Below are positions 17,301 to 26,603 of a stretch of 64,000 nucleotides of DNA, piece by piece. Under the pieces are notes generated by a model. That model did no database searches. It was not told the origin of the DNA and saw nothing but the letters and a program-made list of their open reading frames with translations. The DNA comes from Balneolaceae bacterium (lineage in GTDB: Bacteria; Bacteroidota; Rhodothermia; Balneolales; Balneolaceae), in contig CP030887.1 in assembly GCA_006969905.1 (NCBI GenBank), forward strand, positions 2,406,730 to 2,470,729. Reading direction: 5' to 3'. Position 1 is the first letter of the stretch. Every line of letters begins with the position of its first letter. The position numbers and the translations under genes are program-made.

Positions 17301-19051
17301 TTGATTTGTGGGTTATTCCATTTTTAGCTCCTAAAGTATTTACAGAAATGTCAGGAATTGCCAGCGGGGAAGGTTCAATTTGGGGTAATCTAGATGATTT
17401 TGATTTTTCAGTTGACTATATGATCGGCATGGATGATGCCGTATATATGAAACCCAGGTTTTTAGATACTTATTATTACGGACAAGGCCCGGTTACTTTC
17501 ACCAAAAAAGATGGACTTGTGTTTGAAGATATTTACCTGATTGACCCATCAGGAGGTATGGCAATACTGGATGGCTATTATAATTTTAATGGCTTTCAAC
17601 CTCATCATAGCATGGATATCACCATTGATACGGATGAGTTTCAGTTCCTGAATAATAAGTTTAATCCAACTGTTCCATTTTACGGTACAGCCTATGGAAC
17701 AGGAATTGTACGGCTCACAGGTAGCAATTTGAATCCTGTAATTACTACTATCGAACCCATGCTGATTTCAGACTTTTCGGAGATTGGCTTGCCGTTGTTG
17801 GAAGAAACAGAATTTGATGAAGACAACAAGTTCATACGATTTGTTGATTCCTTTGATATCCAAGGTGCTGATTCAGTAAATCAAAATGGAAGCATCTTTA
17901 ATCCAGCCACAGAAGTGGACGTGTCTGAACTTACCTTTGCTGAACGATTTACCCTGGATTTGCAATTTATATCCAGGCAACCAATGACGGTAAAACTCAT
18001 TTTTGATCCTGTTACAGGAGATATGATTACGACTGATGGAACAGGACGACTAGGTATTCAGCTTAGAGACCAGGAGCTAAGTATTTTTGGACGATTTGAT
18101 ATTACTGGGGGTACCTATCAATTTGTTAGTGGTGATATTTTTACACGCAGGTTTACCCTTGAGCCGGGTGGAAGTATTATTTGGGATGGAGATCCTGTTG
18201 GGGCCCGTTTAAACCTGAACGCAGTATATTCAGCACGGCCAAACATACAAACTTTAAGCACTGCCCGATCAGAGATTAATCAGGATGATGCACAAAGAGT
18301 CCGGGTTGAGCTTGTCCTAAATATTGGTGGTTCGCTCGAAAGTATTGAAAACAACTTCTTTTTCAGGCTACCTAATACAATTGAGTCACGCCAAAACAGT
18401 ACTTTGTCAACTCAAATAGCAGCTCTGAACCGCAATGAAGATGAAAAACTTCTTCAGGCTACAAGTTTCTTGTTGATGGGCGATTTTATTCCATCAAATT
18501 CTACAACAAATGCCGCTACCTCGCTTACAGATAATTTCTCCAGTAGTGCAGCAGTACTGAATCCTCTTTTGTCCAATCAGGTTATAAGTCCCTTACTGTC
18601 AAACCAGATAAATTCGTTGCTAAGAAGTGATCTTAATACCTTAGATGTGGATTTTAATCTTAATACCTATAACCAAATTGATCTTGGAGTGGCATTACGG
18701 TTATATAATGATAAAATAATTTTGAGAAGAGATGGACAAATTACCGGAGCACAGTCAAACATTGGTGATATTGGTGCTACCTACCGGATTAACCGTATAT
18801 TTTCTGTTACAGCATTTCACAGGCAAGATCCGACTTTCAGTAGTTTTGAAAGTAATCAGGCTACTCAGCAATCTCAGGATATAAATGGTTTAGGAGTTGA
18901 GGCAGAATTTAGTTTTAATACTTGGAATGAATTTCTCAGAAGATTGGCTAGCCCTTTCAGGAAAATATTTAAGAAAAAGGAAAAGAAAGAAGAAGTGATA
19001 ACCAAAAATGAACCCCCTGTACAGGCAGAAAACGAAGGAATGAATGAGTAG
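14348..19051 (+). CDS. tamB: TamB-like translocation/assembly module protein (DUF490)
   Basis: The 1567-residue protein has one N-terminal membrane anchor (about residues 15-37), a very long beta-rich region built of AsmA/TamB-like strand repeats, and a C-terminal DUF490-type domain (roughly 1250-1500; for example FDITGGTYQFVSGDIFTRRF with GARLNLNAVYSA). TamB proteins span the periplasm and help supply outer-membrane proteins or lipids. The C-terminal tail is strongly Lys/Glu-rich. It begins right after the aroB stop and overlaps rnr by 8 bp. The partner TamA is not adjacent; the barrel fusion two genes on might play that part, which is speculative. Confidence 0.85.
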   Translation: MTLVRWLHKTWNFFWKLVAVLSLIVLIAGALIFGVIQLKPTKTYITSRIEQNFSSKYQGVLTIGSLDGLMPLSFELKNVNLYPDSSSIKPVFHADSLSANLDILALLKNQFIINGLSVFSPKILVDRESKNSLFEALKKKESTTIDSSIAERPFIEIVAPKVKINNGEIVLRNLLPDENRFHEGDSLTFIELNASMFFEYRREQRFLDIDNLTFEVPELDIEFAQIFGQVYNDNRFLEFNSFNLNTTGSSIKFSGEADGIDIFDEDIVGQLKESNIELSLNELIMAPDRLTMFVDSLPKLSKPLMLSFKAQGIPDSVELEELSFQYGNSGFTAFGKLHNLLTPKEIEFDLGLRETLLESEDILEWAPDVNNSQLNALSNATLRADIEGDLDQINGTLSGLSDRGKIEASGNISLAEERYLAIQFVTESLDLGGLFSDGIKSTDITSSGILETQDYTDLEKFEKFEISASKGQFAGVRFDSLFLVANSMGQTIFPEFNARIDNSFINGSGQVDLSKPTKDIQFSGSGTGIDLKNLAQVEEMARVTADVEYEIDISVKSIDDFVGQVSIDIPFATAGEDTIPPHLVYADVSELQNGEKLARITTSLADLAVQGQFAFSEMGFLFNHWKSFFAHRINQEILFNSDNELFPYQGALQDQRFSIDLDLKDLSYLYFYFPNAERFNSQAELSTNISVDKERLLFNADLFDERLEYKNNTLDTIRTQLTGSFRFANTLEEFSLFRIQADVGSLTTELLDAQGVSFDSGLNQDSIDVSGGFNKIGDNSTFSIASTGVVSDSSLNFFINDFKLGSELYSWVNTDTAFISLTDDEKVIIKDFTFNNEEQYLNVEGIFSEDNSDSVDYLIRGVDLGRISELIKGKIDFGGDLNGSFTTRSLTRLPTIEGDIDLAAFSLNQNIVGDLKIDSEFNQELNRFDTTIEVLTDSAKYPNYFIRNDRVGQNILIDGYVLAPRNGVFPETDSLFFFDLDFSAIDLWVIPFLAPKVFTEMSGIASGEGSIWGNLDDFDFSVDYMIGMDDAVYMKPRFLDTYYYGQGPVTFTKKDGLVFEDIYLIDPSGGMAILDGYYNFNGFQPHHSMDITIDTDEFQFLNNKFNPTVPFYGTAYGTGIVRLTGSNLNPVITTIEPMLISDFSEIGLPLLEETEFDEDNKFIRFVDSFDIQGADSVNQNGSIFNPATEVDVSELTFAERFTLDLQFISRQPMTVKLIFDPVTGDMITTDGTGRLGIQLRDQELSIFGRFDITGGTYQFVSGDIFTRRFTLEPGGSIIWDGDPVGARLNLNAVYSARPNIQTLSTARSEINQDDAQRVRVELVLNIGGSLESIENNFFFRLPNTIESRQNSTLSTQIAALNRNEDEKLLQATSFLLMGDFIPSNSTTNAATSLTDNFSSSAAVLNPLLSNQVISPLLSNQINSLLRSDLNTLDVDFNLNTYNQIDLGVALRLYNDKIILRRDGQITGAQSNIGDIGATYRINRIFSVTAFHRQDPTFSSFESNQATQQSQDINGLGVEAEFSFNTWNEFLRRLASPFRKIFKKKEKKEEVITKNEPPVQAENEGMNE

Positions 19052-21194
19052 AAACTCAAGGTTAACCAGCCTGGAAGAAATTATTATTGATCTGGTAAAA
19101 AATAGTCAGGACAAATCCCTTCATAAAGATATTATTGCAAATGCTTTAGCGTTGAGCAGCAATAAGGAATACAAAAGGCTTCACAAAACAATTACCAGGT
19201 TAGTTAGCAGAGGTATTCTTAAGCGGCAGGGAGATCAGATAATTTTTAAATCATCAGTGAGGAAAAAGAAACAAGACAGAAGTCTAATTGAAGGGGAAAT
19301 TCAACTTACTCCCAGGGGCACTGGTTTTGTTATTGTAGAAAATTTGGATGAAGACATCATGATTCCAAGTCAGGATACAGGTGTTTCGCTTCCGGGGGAC
19401 CTTGTACAAGTAAAAGTTACAGGAAACAAAAGAAATGGCCAGCCAAAAGGTAAGGTCATGGAAATTACCAAAAGAGGAAAAGAATTTTACGTAGGTACTT
19501 TTAAGAAAACCGGTGAGAAGACATTTATTATTGAGCCTGATCAGAAATCTGCTCACATTAATTTTTTTGTACTTGAGGAGTCAGTTAATGGCGCAAAAAG
19601 TGAGGATAAAGTTCTTTTTAAGTTAAAAAAATGGACACATCCATTGGCTTTACCGGAAGCCGAAGTGCTTTCTGTTTTAGGTAAATCGGGAAGCAATAAT
19701 GCAAATATTCTCTCTATTCTCGGAGAGAATGAAATCAGGTCTGACTTTCCGCCAGAAGTAGAGAAGTTCTCAGATAAAATTCCTTTAGAGATTCCTGAGA
19801 ACGAGTTTGAACGCAGACGTGACCTTCGTAATGAGATGATTTTTACCATTGACCCTGTTGATGCAAAAGATTTTGATGACGCTTTAAGTATTAAGCTGCT
19901 GGATAATGGTAATTATTATTTGGGAGTTCACATTGCTGATGTGACACATTATGTACGGCCTGATACACCGCTTGATAAAGAAGCTTATAGCAGGGGAACC
20001 AGTGTTTATCTTGTTGACCGGGTAATTCCCATGCTGCCTGAGAGATTAAGTAATGGGGTTTGTAGCCTCCGTCCCAATGAAGATAAACTTTGTTTTAGCT
20101 GCTTTATGGAGATATCTATGGAGGGTAAGCTGATTAATTACTCTATCGAAGAAACAGTCATACATTCAAAGCAGCGTTTTACCTACGAGGAAGCACAAGA
20201 AGTACTTGCTGGTAAAGAACATGCATTCAAAAATGAATTAAAAACAGTAGAAGCCCTTGCAAAAATACTTCTGAAAAAAAGATTCAAAGAAGGGGCAATT
20301 GATTTCGATACCCCAGAGCCAAGATTTGTACTTGATAGTGATGGCACCCCGTTAGAAGTAGTGATTAAGAAAAGGTTATTTGCCCACAGGTTAATAGAAG
20401 AGTGTATGCTGATGGCCAACAAAACAGTTGCTACGCATATTGACGATATCCGAAAAAAATCTGGTAATAAGACTTCAAAAGATCTTTTTCCATTTTTTTA
20501 CCGCATACATGATAAGCCCGATCCTCAAAAATTAGCCGGTATTGCAGAACAGGTAAGCCCATTAGGTATACAGTTTGAGGTACACGATAAGCTAACCCCG
20601 AAACAGATAAATGATTTACTTACAAAGGTTAAGGGTACATCAGTTGAAGAGATTGTAAACGGCCTTATGCTTAGAGCCATGGCAAAAGCAGAGTATTCTC
20701 CGGCAAACATTGGTCATTTTGGTTTAGGATTTGCTCATTACGCACACTTTACAAGCCCGATTCGTCGTTACCCTGACGTTATTGTACACAGACTTCTTAA
20801 AGCATATAATGCAAAGATTGGTACTTATACATATGAATCCCTCAAAAAACATGGTGAGCATTGCAGTGAACGTGAACGAGTTGCTGTTGATGCTGAAAGG
20901 GACTCAATAAAACTCAAGCAAGTGGAATTTTTAAGTAAAAAAATTGGCCAGACTTTTGAAGGCGTTATTAGCGGCGTAACTGAAAGGGGAGTATTTGTAA
21001 ACCTTAAAGACGTTCATTGCGAAGGCATGATACGTGTAAGTGATATTAAAGGTGATTATTTTGTATATAACCAAAACCTGCATGCCCTTGTTGGTAGATC
21101 TTCGGGTAAATCATATCGGCTGGGTGATGATTTAAAGGTCAAGGTACAAAGCGTAAACATGGGTAAACGTCAGATAGATTTTGTTCCAGTATAA
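19044..21194 (+). CDS. rnr: Ribonuclease R (RNase II/RNB family 3'-5' exoribonuclease)
   Basis: The 716-residue enzyme has a winged-helix N-terminus (about 1-70), cold-shock-like OB domains (about 85-230), the RNB catalytic domain starting around TIDPVDAKDFDDA with the metal-binding aspartates at about 270-279, and a C-terminal S1 domain (about 635-716). It degrades structured RNA from the 3' end. The ATG lies 8 bp inside tamB, so translation is probably coupled. Length and order match bacterial RNase R. Confidence 0.95.
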   Translation: MSRNSRLTSLEEIIIDLVKNSQDKSLHKDIIANALALSSNKEYKRLHKTITRLVSRGILKRQGDQIIFKSSVRKKKQDRSLIEGEIQLTPRGTGFVIVENLDEDIMIPSQDTGVSLPGDLVQVKVTGNKRNGQPKGKVMEITKRGKEFYVGTFKKTGEKTFIIEPDQKSAHINFFVLEESVNGAKSEDKVLFKLKKWTHPLALPEAEVLSVLGKSGSNNANILSILGENEIRSDFPPEVEKFSDKIPLEIPENEFERRRDLRNEMIFTIDPVDAKDFDDALSIKLLDNGNYYLGVHIADVTHYVRPDTPLDKEAYSRGTSVYLVDRVIPMLPERLSNGVCSLRPNEDKLCFSCFMEISMEGKLINYSIEETVIHSKQRFTYEEAQEVLAGKEHAFKNELKTVEALAKILLKKRFKEGAIDFDTPEPRFVLDSDGTPLEVVIKKRLFAHRLIEECMLMANKTVATHIDDIRKKSGNKTSKDLFPFFYRIHDKPDPQKLAGIAEQVSPLGIQFEVHDKLTPKQINDLLTKVKGTSVEEIVNGLMLRAMAKAEYSPANIGHFGLGFAHYAHFTSPIRRYPDVIVHRLLKAYNAKIGTYTYESLKKHGEHCSERERVAVDAERDSIKLKQVEFLSKKIGQTFEGVISGVTERGVFVNLKDVHCEGMIRVSDIKGDYFVYNQNLHALVGRSSGKSYRLGDDLKVKVQSVNMGKRQIDFVPV

Positions 21195-21209
21195 TATTAA
21201 ACTAAAGCT

Positions 21210-24200
21210 ATGAAAAAATTTACTTTACTAAGTGTACTTATAGGTCTGCTATTTACGATTTCTATACAGGCTCAATATTATTCTTTTGGTAAGAATCGTG
21301 TACAGTATGAGAAGTTTGAGTGGAGGTTTATCCAGTCTAAGCACTTTGATATCTATTATTATGGAGAAAAAAATTATGAGCTTGCTGAGTTTGCAGCAAT
21401 GAGTGTGGAAAGTGCCTACTTACAGCTCCAGGAAGATTTTGATCACGAAATTTCTGACAGACTTTCCCTCATTATTTACAATTCGCACAATGACTTTTCA
21501 CAAACCAATGTAGTGAATTTACCTATAAATGCTGAAGGGATCGGTGGGGTAACTGATAAGTTAAAGAACAGGATGACAGTACCCTTTGCAGGTGACTATA
21601 ATGACTTTAGAAGAACTATTCACCACGAGCTGGTTCATGCTGTTTTTAATGATATGTTTTATGGAGGCAACATTCAGTCTATTCTTCAAAATAACATACA
21701 ACTTGTTTTCCCTCTTTGGTTTGAGGAAGGTTTAGCAGAGTATACTGCTTTGGGATGGGACACTAATACTGATATGTTTATCAGGGATGCTGTGATAAAT
21801 AACTATTTACCTCCCATACCTTATCTCAGTGGGTATTACGCCTACAGGGGAGGACAGTCTTTATGGAACTACATTGTTGAAGAATACGGAAGGGAAAAAA
21901 TTGCTGAGATATTAAGCCGAATTAAAACAAGCAGAAGTGTAGAGGCAGGATTGACTTTATCCCTTGGGTTAAATATCCAGGAATTGTCTGATAGATGGCA
22001 AGACGCTTTAAAAAAGAGATATTATCCTGAAGTTGCTGAACGTGAAAGTGCAGATAATATCGCGACACTTTTAACTAAGCGGGGCGATTTTGGTACATAT
22101 AATACCAGTCCGGCAATATCACCTCAAGGTGATAAGGTTGCTTTTATAACTAATAGCCGAGGCTATTTTGATATAATAGTTGTAAACACGATTAATGGTC
22201 GAAAACTAAAAACATTAATTCGCGGAGAAGATAATCCTGAGTTTGAAGAGCTTAATATACTAAATCCAAATTTGACCTGGTCACCTGATGGCAGAAAATT
22301 AGCTCTCTCTACCAAAACCAAGGGAAGGGATGATATTGCGATAATTGATTACGAAACAAAGAGAGTAGAGAAAATTAAATTCCCCAGTATAGATGCCATC
22401 GGATCAGTATCATGGTCGCCTGATGGTGATAAGCTCGCTTTTGATGGTAACATAGGCCCATACCAGGATATTTTTATTTATAGTTTTTCAGATAAAAGAT
22501 TAGTTAATCTAACCCAGGACTTCTTTTCAGATACCAATCCCGCCTGGTCTGCTGATTCTAAGTCAGTTTATTTCGTATCTGATAGGGGATCTAAAGTGGA
22601 ATTGGCAACTTATAGCACCAACTTCAACATGCTGGGATCCGAAGGTATATATCAAACTGATATTTATGAAGTGGCTTTAGGAGCCGATGTAGCAAATAGG
22701 CTGACAAACACTCCAAACTGGAATGAGCATGATCCAAATGCCACTTTATCGGGAAGACTGGTTTATATATCCGATGAAAATGGAATTCAAAATATTTACG
22801 AGTTTGACCCCAACACAAGGGTTTCATTTCCTCTTACCGATTTACAGGCTGGTGTTTCGCAAATGTCAATAAGTTATGATGGTAGTAGGTTAGCATTTAA
22901 TTCAATCAATGAAGGCTATTTAGATATCTTTTTATCGAAGTCGATTTTTAATCGAAAAAAGAGCGAAAACTTACAACCAAATTACTGGGCCAGTAGGAGA
23001 GCAATAGAAACCAAGGATCAACGGGTTCCTGCCACCGCTTTTGCGAGAAAGATGTTTAATGACGGAGTAGTACCTATAGAGCAAGCTACAGAAGTAGTAA
23101 AAGATGATGAAACACTAGTTACTACTCAAGATACCCAACAAACCAGTGACAATATAGACTTCAGAAATTATGTTTTTTCAGAAGAAGTAATTCAGGATAC
23201 CACTCTTATTTTGAAGGATATTCAATCTTTCGATATAACCGATAATATCACGGAAGACGGAAGGTATATACCAAATGAGTATAGGTTAAACTTTACTCTT
23301 GATATTGCTTACAGTCCGCAGTTTACGGCATCAACTTTTGGTTCCTATGCATTAACTCAATTTCTTATTTCTGATTTATTGGGAGATCACCAACTTGCTT
23401 TTGGAACAAACTTTGTATTCGATTTGCGAAATAGTGATTACACCATTCAGTATGGTAATTTTAAAAATCGAACAAACTATTTGTTTAATTATTTTCATAC
23501 ATCAAGAAGATTCCAGAACTTTTCTGGAGAGCTTATCCGATACAGGATATATGGAGGCGGTGTTACCATTCAATACCCAATTGATAAGTTCAAAAGATTT
23601 GATTTCAGTGCCTCCACGATTGGGGTAGCGCTAGATTATAACTCAGTTTTGGCAGTACTTGATGATACAGGCCCTACCGAAGGCTTAATTGAAGATCCTA
23701 ATGAGAGCAACTTCTTTTTATATCCTCAGATCACTTTTACAGACGATAGGACGCTTCCTGGTTTTATAACGCCAAGAGGCGGTGTAAGATATTCTGTGGG
23801 TATAAGCGGGAGCCCCGGTGTAGGAGATTCAGCACCACAGTTTGCTTCAGTATTAGGTGATTTTAGAAAATACTTCAACCTTGGATTCAGGTATAGTTTG
23901 GCTTTCAGGTATTCAGGAGGTGCTTCAATAGGTAGCGATCAACAAACTTATTTCCTAGGTGGAAAGCTCGGATGGATAAATCAGCAATGGTCATCTACAG
24001 GTATCCCTTTTGAAAGATTGACTGACTCATTCTTTTCATTACCTGCAGTTCCGCTCAGGGGCCATCAGTTTAACTCAATCTACGGAAGTAAGTTTAGCCT
24101 GATTAATGCTGAGTTCAGGTTCCCATTATTTGCTGCAGTTGTGCCAGGGGCTATACCTATTTTGCCGTTCTATAATATTACTGGAGTTGCATTTTTCGAT

Positions 24201-24503
24201 GCGGGAACGGCATGGGGTCAGCGCATTGAATATGGGTTAATCGATAGTGATTCACAACCTATTGTGAATGAGAAAGGTTTGGATTTTAAAGTAGCAAAAG
24301 AGCAAATCGGTTTCGGAGTAAATGGTCAGGGACAGCTGGTACAAGTACCTTATCTGGATGGGGATTTACTTCTTGGAGCTGGTTTTGGGTTAAGAAGTAT
24401 ATTCCTTGGATTGCCTTTTGGATATGATGTAGGTTGGGCTTACGATAGAAATGGTTTCAAATCAAAGCCAATTCATTACATATCAATTGGAATAGACTTT
24501 TAA
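21210..24503 (+). CDS. Fusion of zinc metallopeptidase, PD40 beta-propeller and outer-membrane barrel
   Basis: The 1097-residue protein has a signal peptide (1-21), then a gluzincin-type site: HHELVH with His139, Glu140 and His143, and a downstream WFEEGLAEY (170-178) supplying a Glu ligand. From about 285 to 590 there are repeated TolB/PD40 propeller blades (SPDGRKLALS, SWSPDGDKLAF). From about 690 to the end there are amphipathic strands with BamA/Omp85-like segments (FFDAGTAWG) and a final Phe. It probably anchors a periplasmic or surface protease in the outer membrane. Substrate is unknown. Its stop overlaps that of the convergent DUF5103 gene. Confidence 0.82.
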   Translation: MKKFTLLSVLIGLLFTISIQAQYYSFGKNRVQYEKFEWRFIQSKHFDIYYYGEKNYELAEFAAMSVESAYLQLQEDFDHEISDRLSLIIYNSHNDFSQTNVVNLPINAEGIGGVTDKLKNRMTVPFAGDYNDFRRTIHHELVHAVFNDMFYGGNIQSILQNNIQLVFPLWFEEGLAEYTALGWDTNTDMFIRDAVINNYLPPIPYLSGYYAYRGGQSLWNYIVEEYGREKIAEILSRIKTSRSVEAGLTLSLGLNIQELSDRWQDALKKRYYPEVAERESADNIATLLTKRGDFGTYNTSPAISPQGDKVAFITNSRGYFDIIVVNTINGRKLKTLIRGEDNPEFEELNILNPNLTWSPDGRKLALSTKTKGRDDIAIIDYETKRVEKIKFPSIDAIGSVSWSPDGDKLAFDGNIGPYQDIFIYSFSDKRLVNLTQDFFSDTNPAWSADSKSVYFVSDRGSKVELATYSTNFNMLGSEGIYQTDIYEVALGADVANRLTNTPNWNEHDPNATLSGRLVYISDENGIQNIYEFDPNTRVSFPLTDLQAGVSQMSISYDGSRLAFNSINEGYLDIFLSKSIFNRKKSENLQPNYWASRRAIETKDQRVPATAFARKMFNDGVVPIEQATEVVKDDETLVTTQDTQQTSDNIDFRNYVFSEEVIQDTTLILKDIQSFDITDNITEDGRYIPNEYRLNFTLDIAYSPQFTASTFGSYALTQFLISDLLGDHQLAFGTNFVFDLRNSDYTIQYGNFKNRTNYLFNYFHTSRRFQNFSGELIRYRIYGGGVTIQYPIDKFKRFDFSASTIGVALDYNSVLAVLDDTGPTEGLIEDPNESNFFLYPQITFTDDRTLPGFITPRGGVRYSVGISGSPGVGDSAPQFASVLGDFRKYFNLGFRYSLAFRYSGGASIGSDQQTYFLGGKLGWINQQWSSTGIPFERLTDSFFSLPAVPLRGHQFNSIYGSKFSLINAEFRFPLFAAVVPGAIPILPFYNITGVAFFDAGTAWGQRIEYGLIDSDSQPIVNEKGLDFKVAKEQIGFGVNGQGQLVQVPYLDGDLLLGAGFGLRSIFLGLPFGYDVGWAYDRNGFKSKPIHYISIGIDF

Positions 24504-25789
24504 TTAGGGGCAGAATAAAATATAGCACTGTGTAGCAGGCGTTGATAATTTTTATCAGGATCCTGATAGTATATAAACGAGGTATACTCTTGTTGAATAT
24601 TTGATATAGAATCATTTATCGGCAAAGGTGCTCCGGTACCGTTCTTATCAGATTGGAAATATTTGTACTGATACTGCCCTTGCTTCATTAGAATGGAGTT
24701 TCTCCATACCCCGAGTTGTCTGTCATACTTCATTCTATTAGCATCAGATATATTCCATTGGTTAAAGTCACCAGCTACATAGAAATCTGAAGTATTTTTA
24801 TCAAAAGAGTCAGCAGACAGCCTGAATTCAACTTCTACATATTGAGCGTTTCTACCTCCGGAGGGTTTACCAGAAACGGAGGAATACATTTTTCTGGGCT
24901 CTGCTGAGAAGTTAATTAAATCATCCTGAAGTGTGATTTTAGGAGGAATGAGTTCCGGCTGCCATTCAACAATTTCAATTCCATCAGGTGTTAATTCCGT
25001 CAGGTCAAGGAATAGGTAATCTACGTTGGCATTAAATGAATTTTGCCTGGTAGTATAAAAACGTATTTGACCCGGTACTGACATATCCATCTCTTTGGTT
25101 TGTACAGATGATCCCCAGTAGCGGTTTTGAACATAGAAATACTCCAGATTAAATTGAGGAAACTCTACTCCCTTTGGATATTTATAGATTGAGAATAGCT
25201 GGTCAACTACATCAAAAGTTGATCGGGCGTTATAAAGAGTTTCTACTTCATTAATAGTCTCACCAGCATCTTCAGTTACAAAAAAGGGAAGGCTGAATAG
25301 CTCTATGTTTGTATCAAAATCGAATACATGCACCATGTAGTTTCCACTAGTGAGGAAATTGATTTCCCGATCAGGAAACTCTTTGCGATAATGAAAAAAT
25401 GAAGGTTTGTTCAAGCTGTTAATTTCCCCACCAATAATGTTGAATTCATTTATTCCATCTATAAACCAGATATCGGGAATAGGGCTTTTTTTCCATTTAC
25501 TATCATAATGTGCAAACCGGATTAGAAACTGACCGGAAACGGAGGTAAGTTCATCAAACTCAAGTACAAGCCGGTCAGAGCTGCCCAAGGTAATGATAGG
25601 AGGATTGTCCGCGTTTCCTTTTCGATACAACTGGATACTTTTAATTGATTGAGGGGCTGCAAGTTGATTTTTAACAAAAACAGGCCCGGAATATGATTTT
25701 TTGGGAGTATTTCTGTTTGCAATTTCTGAAGTACCGCCACAAGAAATAACTAAAAAAATAAAAAACAGAAGTAGAAATAATCTATACAC
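24500..25789 (-). CDS. DUF5103 lipoprotein, type IX secretion 'plug'-like protein
   Basis: The protein matches the DUF5103 family, with an N-terminal beta domain (SIQLYRKGNADNPPII start) and a C-terminal immunoglobulin-like part containing FYVAGDFNQW. Members are annotated as the plug of the type IX secretion translocon (established for the family, not shown here). The start is taken as the GTG at 25787-25789. This gives a clean lipoprotein signal (MYRLFLLLFF... with Val-Ile-Ser-Cys, Cys17) and lies inside the last codons of dapF. The TTG at 25810 gives a longer, less typical N-terminus. No other T9SS gene is in the window. Confidence 0.82.
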   Translation of the reverse strand: MYRLFLLLFFIFLVISCGGTSEIANRNTPKKSYSGPVFVKNQLAAPQSIKSIQLYRKGNADNPPIITLGSSDRLVLEFDELTSVSGQFLIRFAHYDSKWKKSPIPDIWFIDGINEFNIIGGEINSLNKPSFFHYRKEFPDREINFLTSGNYMVHVFDFDTNIELFSLPFFVTEDAGETINEVETLYNARSTFDVVDQLFSIYKYPKGVEFPQFNLEYFYVQNRYWGSSVQTKEMDMSVPGQIRFYTTRQNSFNANVDYLFLDLTELTPDGIEIVEWQPELIPPKITLQDDLINFSAEPRKMYSSVSGKPSGGRNAQYVEVEFRLSADSFDKNTSDFYVAGDFNQWNISDANRMKYDRQLGVWRNSILMKQGQYQYKYFQSDKNGTGAPLPINDSISNIQQEYTSFIYYQDPDKNYQRLLHSAIFYSAPN

Positions 25790-26603
25790 GAACAATCCCC
25801 TTAAAAACAAAACGAGCAGGCCCTTTCAATATAACTTCTTTGTAGGTAGATGATTCATCGTCATAATTGAAGGAAACCCCCAGTTGGCCTCCTTTTACTG
25901 AAATAGAGTACTCAGGATAAACGTGTTCTCCCTCAGAGTGAGCAGCAATAGCAGAGGCTAAAGCCCCTGTGCCACATGCCAGGGTTAAGTCCTCAACACC
26001 TCTTTCGTACGTTTGTAGTTTGATTTTATTTTCTGAAAGTAAGGAGATGAAGTTTACATTCGATCCTTTTGGGCTAAACTCTTTGCTATATCTGATTTTA
26101 TTTCCTGTTTTCACTAATTGGTCTTCTAATTCAAGTGTATCTGGGTCTACAAACTCTACTACATGTTCTGTACCCGTGTAGATTTGAAGCAGGTCATGTT
26201 CCATAATTGATAGCCTTTCAGGCGGTTTTACATCAGGAAAGTGAATTGAAACCTGTTGATCTTTTTTATCTACTATGGCTTCATAAACAGCATCATGCAC
26301 ATTAAAAGTTTGGGTATCAGGATAGCCTCCGTAAGATGCAAAAAGAGCCAGGCAACGACTTCCATTTCCGCACATGCCGGCATCACTTCCATCTGCATTT
26401 CGATAAATCATGGTGTAATTCACATCCGGATAATTCGGCTTTTCCAGGGCTAGTAAACCATCAGCCCCGACACCAAATTTTCGATCACAAAGTTTTGGAG
26501 TAAAGCCGATTATTTCATCCAAAGAAAAACCATACTCCCGGTTATCGATTACGATGAAGTCGTTACCGGCACCTTCCATTTTATGAAATTCAATCTCCTT
26601 CAT
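25782..26603 (-). CDS. dapF: Diaminopimelate epimerase
   Basis: The 273-residue enzyme interconverts LL- and meso-diaminopimelate for lysine and peptidoglycan synthesis. Both catalytic cysteines are visible: Cys78 in MCGNGSRC and Cys210 in LACGTGA. The N-terminal GAGNDF motif is also present. Its ATG overlaps the holB stop by one base (TAATG). Confidence 0.97.
   Translation of the reverse strand: MKEIEFHKMEGAGNDFIVIDNREYGFSLDEIIGFTPKLCDRKFGVGADGLLALEKPNYPDVNYTMIYRNADGSDAGMCGNGSRCLALFASYGGYPDTQTFNVHDAVYEAIVDKKDQQVSIHFPDVKPPERLSIMEHDLLQIYTGTEHVVEFVDPDTLELEDQLVKTGNKIRYSKEFSPKGSNVNFISLLSENKIKLQTYERGVEDLTLACGTGALASAIAAHSEGEHVYPEYSISVKGGQLGVSFNYDDESSTYKEVILKGPARFVFKGIVRV

Noticed and set aside
25787-25810. 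TTG start for the DUF5103 gene at 25810
   Set aside because: The GTG at 25789 gives a typical lipoprotein signal peptide and a short overlap; the longer form adds residues without a role.
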